Positions 8,817 to 16,808 of a stretch of 64,000 nucleotides of DNA are shown here, in pieces. Made by a program: the position numbers and the translations under genes. Source of the stretch: Methylobacter sp. KS41 (GTDB lineage Bacteria; Pseudomonadota; Gammaproteobacteria; Methylococcales; Methylomonadaceae); assembly GCA_002862125.1 (NCBI GenBank), contig PHSP01000003.1:806001-870000 (forward strand). Reading direction: 5' to 3'. Position 1 is the stretch's first letter. Every line of letters starts with the position of its first letter. The notes under the pieces were generated by a model. The model worked only from the letters and a program-made list of their open reading frames with translations. It had not been told where the DNA came from and did no database searches.

Positions 8817-10700
8817 ATGGTTGGCACTAAAAAAGTTATTCAGGATCCGTACCAGGATGTCTTGATACAAATTCTTGACGAGGTTGCCGAACTGCGCCGG
8901 AAAATTGAAATCAATGCCAATCAGCGCCTGCAAAAATACCAGGGCAACTATCATTCAGGCGCTTTTTCTAAAAGCGCCTGTAATCTTGCCTATTATCTCG
9001 CCATGCGGAAATTTGATTTGCGGCATTTACAGGATCGCCTGGCTCATGCCGGTTTATCTTCGCTGGGTAGGGCTGAAGCCTCGGTATTATCGACTTTGGA
9101 TTCGTTGCTGGATGTATTGAAAAGGGCGACGGACAAACACTATCAGCCGGGTGAAAAAAACCCCAGCGAATACGGCTTTAATCGAGGCAGGCAGCTGTTG
9201 GAACAGCATACCATCGAATTATTCGGCCCTTTCCACGAACAAGGCAGGGCGCATGTCATGGTGACCCTGCCCAGCGAAGCCGGCTGGGATTATGCACTGG
9301 TCAGTTCATTTCTGGAAAAGGGCATGACCTGCGCCCGTATTAATTGCGCGCACGATGACCCGGTTAGCTGGCAGGGAATGATAAGAAACGTCCGGCGCGC
9401 GGAAACGGAAACAGGCCGGTGCTGCCGTGTTCTCATGGATCTGGCGGGACACAAGATTCGCACATCCGCAATTGCGCCCGGGCCTTCGATTCACCATATC
9501 CGGGTGCAAAAAGACCGGAATGGCAGGATCATAGCTCCTGGGTATCTGATTTTATCTAGCAATCCGGAAAGTCCCTCGGATGACAGTTCATTATTCAGAG
9601 TTTCCATCCCAAACCAGTTGCATAAGCAACTTGCGCCCGGCATGCGCCTTGGTTTTATTGACAAGCGGAACAAACAGCGTTTGCTGAAAGTGGAAAAAGC
9701 CCTTTCCGGCACGGATTGGCTGGTGAGCTGTGACAAAGCAGCCTACCTTGTTTCAGGCTGCGCATTAACGCTGTCTACAGCCGGACAGACAGACAACGGG
9801 AAAGCAGTTGAGCAATTTACGTTGGGACGCTTTACCGGCGAGCCACTGGATATCCGGGTATTTAAAAACCAGTTGTTGCTGTTAACGACCGGTAATATCG
9901 ATGGAAAACCGGCTGAATATGATGATAGCGGAGTTTTGCTTCATCCTGCGCAAATCGGCTGTACGCTATCTTCGGCCATAAAAAAACTTGAAACCGGTCA
10001 ACCGGTCTGGATTGATGACGGCAAACTGGGAGCGATTGTCGAAGCGGTGAGCGGGCAGGGTGCTCTGTTACGTGTTACCGAGGCAAAAACCGGCGGCGTC
10101 CGGATACAAAGTGACAAAGGGATTAATTTTCCGGGAGCCGATTTAAATTTGCCCCCGCTCACTCAGAAAGATTTAACCGATCTGGACTTTGTTTGCGAGC
10201 ATGCCGATTTGGTCGGTTATTCATTTGTAGAAACACTGGCGGGAATGGAGTCTTTGATGTCCGAACTGGCAAAACGGAAGGCAACTGAACTGCCGATTAT
10301 TGCTAAAATCGAAACCAATCGCGCCGTAAAAAATCTGCCTGATATCATCTTGGGGACAATCGGAAGGCATAACCTCGGCATCATGATCGCCAGAGGTGAT
10401 TTAGCCGTGGAATTAGGCAGCGCCAGGCTCGCTGAAATCCAGGAAGAACTGCTGTGGTTATGTGAAGCGGCTCATGTCCCGGTTATCTGGGCGACCCAGG
10501 TGCTGGAGTCCATCGCCAAAAAAGGGGCCCGGTCACGGCCTGAGTTTACCGATGCGGCCATGGCGGTCAGGGCGGAATGCGTCATGTTGAATAAAGGCCC
10601 CTATATTCTTGACGCCATTGAAGCTCTGGTGAACGTTATGGTGCGCATGCACGAACACCAACGGAAAAAGTTTTCCCGGCTGAGGGCATTGCATTGGTGA
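8817..10700 (+). CDS. Pyruvate kinase-like protein with N-terminal extension and no C-terminal regulatory domain
   Basis: The protein has 627 residues. The pyruvate kinase barrel begins only after about 135 extra residues rich in charged helices. Recognisable motifs are ARINCAHDD (usual form RINFSHG), LMDLAGHKIRT, the catalytic lysine and metal ligand in IIAKIETN, MIARGDLAVE, and VIWATQVLES near the end. The chain stops at RLRALHW, right after the barrel. The roughly 120-residue C-terminal allosteric domain of ordinary pyruvate kinases is therefore absent, and the middle B/insert region is longer than usual. It probably makes pyruvate and ATP from phosphoenolpyruvate and ADP, but the altered HG of the SHG motif leaves activity unproven. 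It is followed by ppk. Confidence 0.85.
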   Translation: MVGTKKVIQDPYQDVLIQILDEVAELRRKIEINANQRLQKYQGNYHSGAFSKSACNLAYYLAMRKFDLRHLQDRLAHAGLSSLGRAEASVLSTLDSLLDVLKRATDKHYQPGEKNPSEYGFNRGRQLLEQHTIELFGPFHEQGRAHVMVTLPSEAGWDYALVSSFLEKGMTCARINCAHDDPVSWQGMIRNVRRAETETGRCCRVLMDLAGHKIRTSAIAPGPSIHHIRVQKDRNGRIIAPGYLILSSNPESPSDDSSLFRVSIPNQLHKQLAPGMRLGFIDKRNKQRLLKVEKALSGTDWLVSCDKAAYLVSGCALTLSTAGQTDNGKAVEQFTLGRFTGEPLDIRVFKNQLLLLTTGNIDGKPAEYDDSGVLLHPAQIGCTLSSAIKKLETGQPVWIDDGKLGAIVEAVSGQGALLRVTEAKTGGVRIQSDKGINFPGADLNLPPLTQKDLTDLDFVCEHADLVGYSFVETLAGMESLMSELAKRKATELPIIAKIETNRAVKNLPDIILGTIGRHNLGIMIARGDLAVELGSARLAEIQEELLWLCEAAHVPVIWATQVLESIAKKGARSRPEFTDAAMAVRAECVMLNKGPYILDAIEALVNVMVRMHEHQRKKFSRLRALHW

Positions 10701-10828
10701 TCCTATCCGGGGCGGACCGGGGTTTTTAAAAGGAAAGGGAACGAAACAAGGCGTCATGCTTCTGAATTAAGCGCCCTAAAAATAATTCCACTCCAACTCA
10801 ACTATTCGGAAACAACGATCTGACAAGC

Positions 10829-13000
10829 ATGATTATTCAAGCAAAACAAACAATAACAGTCGAGCCAAAAGCCCGTTCTTTCGACCTTAAAGCGCCGGAA
10901 TGGTATCTCAATCGCGAGTTAACCTGGCTGGAATTTAATAAGCGGGTATTATGGGAAGCCGAAGACGAGCGCACGCCCTTATTGGAGCGGGTTAAGTTTA
11001 TTGCCATTGTCAGCTCCAATCTGGATGAGTTTTTTATGAAACGGATAGGCGGGCTTAAACAACAGGCCGGCGCCGGGATCAGCGAGTTAAGCGTGGATGG
11101 GCGCAGTCCGCGGCAACAGATTGCTGAGTGTTATGCCGTTGTGCGTGAAATCGAAGCCAGGAAAGAAATGCTGTTGGCGCAAATTATCAACCTGCTCAAA
11201 CAGCAGGGTATTCGTATTTTACCTTTTCTTGAGCTGTCCAAGGATCAGCAGCAAACAATGCGGGAACACTATATTCGAAACATTTTTCCTTTGGTAACGC
11301 CTCAGGCGATTGATCCTGCGCATCCGTTTCCGTTTATTTCCAATCTGTCCCTGAATTTACTGACTGGCGTTTGCCATGCTGAAGCTGAAGACATGACTCT
11401 GGTGCGCATTAAAGTGCCGGTAAGCTCTAATGCTCCGCGTTTTATCCAGGTTGGCGATGAGCTGCTTTATGTTGCACTGGACGATTTGATTGCGAATAAT
11501 CTTGACTTGCTTTTCCCCGGTATGAAGATTGCATTTTGTGAACTGTTCCGGGTGACGCGCAACGCTATAACCGAACAAGATGAAGAACAGGCAGATGACC
11601 TTTTGCAAATGATCGAATCGGAATTGCGTGAGCGGAAATTTGCTCCGGTCATTCGTCTGGAAGTTGCGGCAACGATGGGAAAATTGCAAAGCGGCATGCT
11701 GGCGGCTGAACTGGGACTAAGCGCGGATCAGGATATTTTTGCCGTTGACCAGCGCCTCGCTATGAGCGATCTGTTCCAGATCGCGGGTATTTCCAGACCG
11801 GATTTACTCGACCCGCCTCACCATCCCTGTGAAAATCCAAAACTGGCGGGTGTTCCGAATATTTTCCACGCGATACGCGAGCAAGGCGCTATTTTGCTGC
11901 ACCACCCATACGAATCATTTGTCACTACCGTCGAGCGCTTTGTTAAAGAAGCCAGCCGTGATCCGAACGTGCAGGCGATTAAAATGACGCTTTATCGAAC
12001 CTCGGCGGGTACCAAGATAATTCAGTATCTGATTGATGCAGCTTTGAATGGCAAACAGGTTACAGTCGTTGTTGAGTTGAAAGCCCGCTTTGATGAATCG
12101 GCTAATATCACATGGGCTCATCGTATGGAGAGCGCCGGCATTCATGTAACTTACGGCGTGGTCGGGTTAAAAACCCACAGTAAAGTGATTTATGTCGTAA
12201 GGCAGGATTATAACGGCCTGCGCTGTTACGCTCATATCGGTACGGGTAATTATCATGCCGGAACAGCACGGCTTTACACCGATCTGGGTCTGTTGACTTG
12301 CGATAAAAAAATCGGCGATGAATTAACTGAATTATTTAATTACCTGACTACAGGCCTAGTACCCAAGCGTAACTATCAAAATTTGCTAATCGCACCCCAT
12401 AAGTTGAAGACTAAACTCCTGGAAAAAATCGAGCGGGAAATGAGTAAGCATACAGTAAATTCACCCGGCTTAATCCAGTTTAAAATGAACGCCCTGGAGG
12501 ATATGGACATTACGGCGGCGCTCTATCGAGCGGCTCAGGCCGGAGTAAAAATTGATCTGATTATTCGCGACACCTGCCGGTTAAGGCCAGGCATAGCCGG
12601 ATTATCTGATAACGTGCGAGTTATCAGTATCGTTGGGCGTTTTTTAGAGCATTCCCGCATATTCTATTTCCAAAATGGCGGAGAGGAAGAATATTTTATC
12701 GGCTCGGCCGATTGCATGAAACGTAATCTGGAGAGCCGCGTAGAAGTGGTCACGCCTGTGCAGAAGTCCGAGCTTCAGGCGGTCTTGCGGCAAATATTAA
12801 ACGTGATGCTGAGCAATCAACGGAGCGTTTGGGAAATGCAGGCGGATGGCAAATATATTCAATTACGGCCTAAAGATAAGCAGATAGGAGCTCAAGAAAC
12901 ATTGATTAAATTAGCAGGCAGTTGTTGTAAAGAAACAAAAAACAGAAAACTCCATAAAAAAGCTAAAAAGAGATATGCCGCCGCCGGAAATAGTGTTTGA
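10829..13000 (+). CDS. ppk: Polyphosphate kinase 1
   Basis: The protein has 723 residues. Ppk1 reversibly transfers the ATP gamma-phosphate to polyphosphate. The N domain opens with WYLNRELTWLEFNKRVL and SNLDEFFMKRIGGL. The head domain has HPFPFISNLS. The catalytic C1 domain holds HHPYESF and the autophosphorylated histidine in KTHSKVIYVVR. The C2 domain has SADCMKRNLESRVEVVTPV. Length is close to the family norm with a basic lysine-rich tail. It lies downstream of the pyruvate kinase-like gene and upstream of glgP, linking phosphate and glycogen storage. Confidence 0.96.
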   Translation: MIIQAKQTITVEPKARSFDLKAPEWYLNRELTWLEFNKRVLWEAEDERTPLLERVKFIAIVSSNLDEFFMKRIGGLKQQAGAGISELSVDGRSPRQQIAECYAVVREIEARKEMLLAQIINLLKQQGIRILPFLELSKDQQQTMREHYIRNIFPLVTPQAIDPAHPFPFISNLSLNLLTGVCHAEAEDMTLVRIKVPVSSNAPRFIQVGDELLYVALDDLIANNLDLLFPGMKIAFCELFRVTRNAITEQDEEQADDLLQMIESELRERKFAPVIRLEVAATMGKLQSGMLAAELGLSADQDIFAVDQRLAMSDLFQIAGISRPDLLDPPHHPCENPKLAGVPNIFHAIREQGAILLHHPYESFVTTVERFVKEASRDPNVQAIKMTLYRTSAGTKIIQYLIDAALNGKQVTVVVELKARFDESANITWAHRMESAGIHVTYGVVGLKTHSKVIYVVRQDYNGLRCYAHIGTGNYHAGTARLYTDLGLLTCDKKIGDELTELFNYLTTGLVPKRNYQNLLIAPHKLKTKLLEKIEREMSKHTVNSPGLIQFKMNALEDMDITAALYRAAQAGVKIDLIIRDTCRLRPGIAGLSDNVRVISIVGRFLEHSRIFYFQNGGEEEYFIGSADCMKRNLESRVEVVTPVQKSELQAVLRQILNVMLSNQRSVWEMQADGKYIQLRPKDKQIGAQETLIKLAGSCCKETKNRKLHKKAKKRYAAAGNSV

Positions 13001-13067
13001 AACAATTGACAGCGCTTTCAATCGGAGCCATTTGGCTTATAAATTTACAAACTTTCAGGATTAGCTT

Positions 13068-15608
13068 ATGCCCACTAACGAATTTGTTATCAGCAAGCCC
13101 AAATCATCAATAATCACGCTCCCCGGACTGGATATGAAAAAACATGATTTTATTGATGATTTCAAACAATATTATGTCCATTTACTGGGCCGTGATGAAA
13201 ACTGCCAATCACCATTTTATGCTGGGGAAGCCTTATCGCTAGCGATTCGCGACCGCTTGCTGGAGCGTTGGAAAGTCACCCATCAGACCTATAAAGACAG
13301 TGACTGCAGACGGGGTTTTTATTTGTCCATGGAGTTTTTGATGGGGCGCACGTTAAGTAATGCCATGCTTAATCTGGGAGTAACCGATACGGTGACTCAG
13401 GCGATGTATGATCTCGGTATTGAAATTGAAGAGTTGATCAGCAGTGAGTACGATGCAGGCTTGGGTAATGGCGGCCTGGGCCGTCTTGCCGCTTGCTTTA
13501 TCGACAGTTGCGCCACCTTGCAACTGCCGGTTATAGGTTATGGCTTGCGTTACGAATATGGCATGTTTACCCAGACTATTGTTAATGGCGAGCAGGTTGA
13601 AAAACCCGATCATTGGCTGCGTCATGGTAGCGTCTGGGAAATTGAGCGGCTGGAATATTCGCATTGCATTAAATTTGGCGGTCATACTGAAATTCAAATC
13701 GATGAAAGCGGCGAGGAGCGGAATTGCTGGATAGCCACCTGTAATGTGCTGGCAGTGCCTTTTGACACCCCGGTGCCCGGCTATCAGAATGGCACCGTTA
13801 ATACCTTGCGGCTGTGGAAGGCGGTGGCAACTGAAGAGTTCAACCTGGACGAATTTAATGCCGGCGATTATGCGGAAGCCGTTGCGGCCAAAATAACGGC
13901 TGAAAATATAACCATGGTGCTGTATCCCAATGACGCCAATGAAAATGGCAAAGAGCTGAGATTACGGCAACAGTATTTTCTGGCTTCCGCCAGTTTGCAA
14001 GATGTTATCCTTCACTGGACAGGCTTGCACGGCAATGATTTTAGCCGCTTTGCTGAAAAAAGATGTTTCCAGTTAAACGACACGCATCCGAGCATTGCCA
14101 TTGCCGAACTGATGCGCCTGCTGATGGATAAAGGTTTAACGTGGAATGAAGCCTGGGCTATCACGAAAAACACCATGGCCTACACGAATCATACCTTGTT
14201 GCCGGAAGCGCTGGAAAAATGGCCGGTTAAATTGATGCAAAAGTTATTGCCCCGGCTGATGGAAATTATTTTTGAAATTAACGCCCGCTTTTTGATTGAA
14301 GTTTCCATGCATTGGCCCGGAGATAATGAGCGTTTGCGGAGAATGTCGATTGTCGAGGAAGGTGAAGAGCAGCAGGTAAGAATGGCCCATCTTGCGATTG
14401 TGGGCAGTTTTTCCGTGAACGGGGTTGCCCGCTTGCATACTGAATTATTGCAAAATGGTTTATTCAGCGATTTTTATGCCTTATGGCCGCATAAATTTAA
14501 TAATAAAACCAATGGGGTGACCCCGCGCCGCTGGTTGGCCGCCTGTAATCCGGAGCTGGCAAGTCTGATAACAGAAACCATTGGAGACCGCTGGGTTACT
14601 GATTTAACGCAACTAAAAAAACTGGAACCCTATGCCGAGGATGCGCAATTCCGGCAACGCTGGCATGAAATCAAACGGGCCGCAAAACAGCGCCTGATTG
14701 ATTATAAAGCACGTAAGGGCGATACCGGCATGCAATTTAATGTTGATGCGATATTCGATGTGCAGGTTAAGCGCATTCATGAATACAAGCGTCAGATTCT
14801 AAATGTATTGCATGTAATTCATCTTTATAACTGCATTAAAAAAGGCGGCAACGATAGCCGGGCGCCAAGAGTCGTATTAATAGGCGGCAAAGCAGCGCCC
14901 GGTTATCGCATGGCAAAAAAAATCATCAAACTGATCAATAATGTCGGCCAGATTATTAATTCCGACCCTGAAACAGATAAGAAGCTGGCCTTGCTGTTTT
15001 TAAAGGATTATCGCGTTTCAGCGATGGAAAGAATATGTCCCGGCGTTGATTTATCGGAACAAATATCCACGGCTGGCAAGGAAGCATCGGGAACTGGCAA
15101 TATGAAACTGATGATGAACGGCGCGATTACTATTGGCACGCTGGATGGCGCCAATATCGAAATCCGTGAAGAAGCGGGCGATGAAAACTTCTTTCTGTTC
15201 GGTTTGACAGAAGCGGAAGTTGAAGCGAAGCGAGGCCGCTATGACCCGATCGCTATTATCAACCAGGATGAAGACTTGCAGCAGGTCATGCATCTCCTGG
15301 AGTCCGGCTATTTCAACCAGTTTGAACCAGGCATATTCGATGATCTGATCCAGTCCATTAAAAGCCGGCACGACCCCTGGATGACTATTGCTGATTTTCG
15401 AAGTTTTGTAGACGCCCAAAAACGCGTTGAAGACGCGTACCGGGATAAAGATAAATGGACCAGAATGAGCATTCTGAATTGCGCGAATAGCGGCAAATTC
15501 TCTACCGATAGAACAATCAGCGAATACAACCGGGATATCTGGAAATTGGAACCGCAAGTTGCCGGATTATCGCGTTTCAGTAATGGAAAGTATGTGTCCG
15601 GGAGCTGA
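13068..15608 (+). CDS. glgP: Glycogen phosphorylase (E. coli/animal type)
   Basis: The protein has 846 residues and releases glucose-1-phosphate from glycogen ends. Typical blocks are RGFYLSMEFLMGRTLSNAML near residue 85, DAGLGNGGLGRLAACFIDS, FDVQVKRIHEYKRQ near 560, and the PLP Schiff-base lysine in EASGTGNMKLMMNGA near 680. It is a full-length GT35 enzyme of the classical subfamily, clearly distinct from the shorter DUF3417-type phosphorylase nearby. It lies 67 bases after ppk, on the same strand, suggesting a pyk-like/ppk/glgP transcription unit. Confidence 0.97.
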   Translation: MPTNEFVISKPKSSIITLPGLDMKKHDFIDDFKQYYVHLLGRDENCQSPFYAGEALSLAIRDRLLERWKVTHQTYKDSDCRRGFYLSMEFLMGRTLSNAMLNLGVTDTVTQAMYDLGIEIEELISSEYDAGLGNGGLGRLAACFIDSCATLQLPVIGYGLRYEYGMFTQTIVNGEQVEKPDHWLRHGSVWEIERLEYSHCIKFGGHTEIQIDESGEERNCWIATCNVLAVPFDTPVPGYQNGTVNTLRLWKAVATEEFNLDEFNAGDYAEAVAAKITAENITMVLYPNDANENGKELRLRQQYFLASASLQDVILHWTGLHGNDFSRFAEKRCFQLNDTHPSIAIAELMRLLMDKGLTWNEAWAITKNTMAYTNHTLLPEALEKWPVKLMQKLLPRLMEIIFEINARFLIEVSMHWPGDNERLRRMSIVEEGEEQQVRMAHLAIVGSFSVNGVARLHTELLQNGLFSDFYALWPHKFNNKTNGVTPRRWLAACNPELASLITETIGDRWVTDLTQLKKLEPYAEDAQFRQRWHEIKRAAKQRLIDYKARKGDTGMQFNVDAIFDVQVKRIHEYKRQILNVLHVIHLYNCIKKGGNDSRAPRVVLIGGKAAPGYRMAKKIIKLINNVGQIINSDPETDKKLALLFLKDYRVSAMERICPGVDLSEQISTAGKEASGTGNMKLMMNGAITIGTLDGANIEIREEAGDENFFLFGLTEAEVEAKRGRYDPIAIINQDEDLQQVMHLLESGYFNQFEPGIFDDLIQSIKSRHDPWMTIADFRSFVDAQKRVEDAYRDKDKWTRMSILNCANSGKFSTDRTISEYNRDIWKLEPQVAGLSRFSNGKYVSGS

Positions 15609-15919
15609 CTTAATCAGAACAATAATTCACAGCCGGTAAAAAAATCCTGGCTCGCTGCAGAGCCGCGTTGAACACCGGGATAAGTCATTGAGTTGAAGAA
15701 TAACTCCGGATTTGTTGGACGCGGCTATAGGCAGCGTCTTTGCGGGATCGTGGCGAGGGTGCCGGGCGGGTGTAATAAGTTGAGTTTAAAGCCTTATAGC
15801 TCCATGTTGTTGGGGCGCGAAAGCGCTTTTTCCAGGAAGGATCTTAAAACGTGTTGCTGCCGACGGTAAGACTGGCGGAATAAGAATCGTCAGGGATTCT
15901 CCTTAGAAAATAAACGCTT
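15609..15919. other. Intergenic region, nothing identified
   Basis: These 311 bases between glgP and tonB contain no gene, RNA or clear terminator that I can support. Confidence 0.4.
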
Positions 15920-16645
15920 TTGTTCAAACAAACCAAGCCGCTTCTTATATGCGCCACTTTGGTGTTGCTGCTGCATGTTATGGCAATATTACAACTGCGG
16001 CAACGTACAGACGTGTCTGGCGAACAAATCCCGCCCGTTCCTTTAAAGCTGGAAGTCACTTTTCTGGGTGAAGATAATCCCAAGCCCAGCGTGACGCCGC
16101 CAGCCCAGCCTCAAGCGGCTAAGCCCAAACCGGAGCCCAAACCGGAGCCGAAGCCAAAATCGAAACCAAAACCGGAGACCGGGAAAAAAGCCGCTGTAAA
16201 GGAAAAGTTGCCGGATTTAGGCGAGATTGAGCGCTTGATTAAGTCCCAGTCGGTCAAACCGGTTAGCAAAAGCGTCAAATCCAAACCGGGCCAGCAAACA
16301 GTGCAGTCTGTTTCCTCGTCCATGGTCATGCCCCAAGGCGGCAAATCATCAGTCAGGGACAATTTTCCGGTTAGCGATATTCATAATCCAAGCCCGGAAT
16401 ATCCGGAAATGGCTATATTTCTGGGTTATCAAGGCAACGCGATAGTGCGGATAAAAGTCTCCGCCCAGGGTTTAAGCAAAGGCGTTGAAATATTACGCAG
16501 CAGCGGCCATAAAATTCTTGATGAATCAACCATCAAGGCCCTGAGAAAATGGCGGTTTACGCCTGGCAAACAAGGCAATGCCCCGATGGCGGGCTCGGTG
16601 ATTATCTCGGTATTTTATGTTTTGTATGAAAAGAAAGCTGATTAA
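15920..16645 (+). CDS. TonB-family energy transducer
   Basis: The protein has about 241 residues if it starts at TTG 15920. The architecture is TonB-like. An N-terminal membrane anchor (LLICATLVLLLHVMAIL, about residues 8-24) leads to a periplasmic Pro/Lys repeat stretch of KPEPKP type near residues 70-90. A C-terminal TonB domain follows with YPEMAIFLGYQGNAIVRI and LDESTIKALRKWRFTPG. TonB couples the inner-membrane proton gradient to outer-membrane receptors. No exbB or exbD is adjacent, so it must use partners elsewhere. The TTG start is chosen because the anchor helix begins there; an ATG 20 codons later would cut it. Confidence 0.87.
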   Translation: MFKQTKPLLICATLVLLLHVMAILQLRQRTDVSGEQIPPVPLKLEVTFLGEDNPKPSVTPPAQPQAAKPKPEPKPEPKPKSKPKPETGKKAAVKEKLPDLGEIERLIKSQSVKPVSKSVKSKPGQQTVQSVSSSMVMPQGGKSSVRDNFPVSDIHNPSPEYPEMAIFLGYQGNAIVRIKVSAQGLSKGVEILRSSGHKILDESTIKALRKWRFTPGKQGNAPMAGSVIISVFYVLYEKKAD

Positions 16646-16699
16646 GGGGCTGCAACTTTCCAAAGCGTAGGATGCCATCTGTAGCGGGTGATAGTGAAG

Positions 16700-16733
16700 C
16701 GTGACGGGTTTCAAGCCCGCCACTCACGTTTTG
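16700..16733 (+). terminator. Possible intrinsic terminator after tonB
   Basis: An imperfect hairpin (CGTGACGGG pairing with CCCG and TCACG, with an unpaired CCAC on the 3' side) is followed by TTTT. It lies about 55 bases downstream of the TonB stop and before the convergent synthetase gene. The bulge makes it a weak candidate. Confidence 0.35.
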
Positions 16734-16808
16734 TAACAATCACGACTTCAAACGTTCCGGTCATGCTTGCAAAGTCAGGCCGCCTCCGGAGGATTAACTG
16801 GTAAAAGC

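Noticed and set aside
13006-13043. Promoter upstream of glgP (TTGACA with TATAAA)
   Set aside because: The hexamers are good but 26 bases apart, too far for a sigma-70 promoter.
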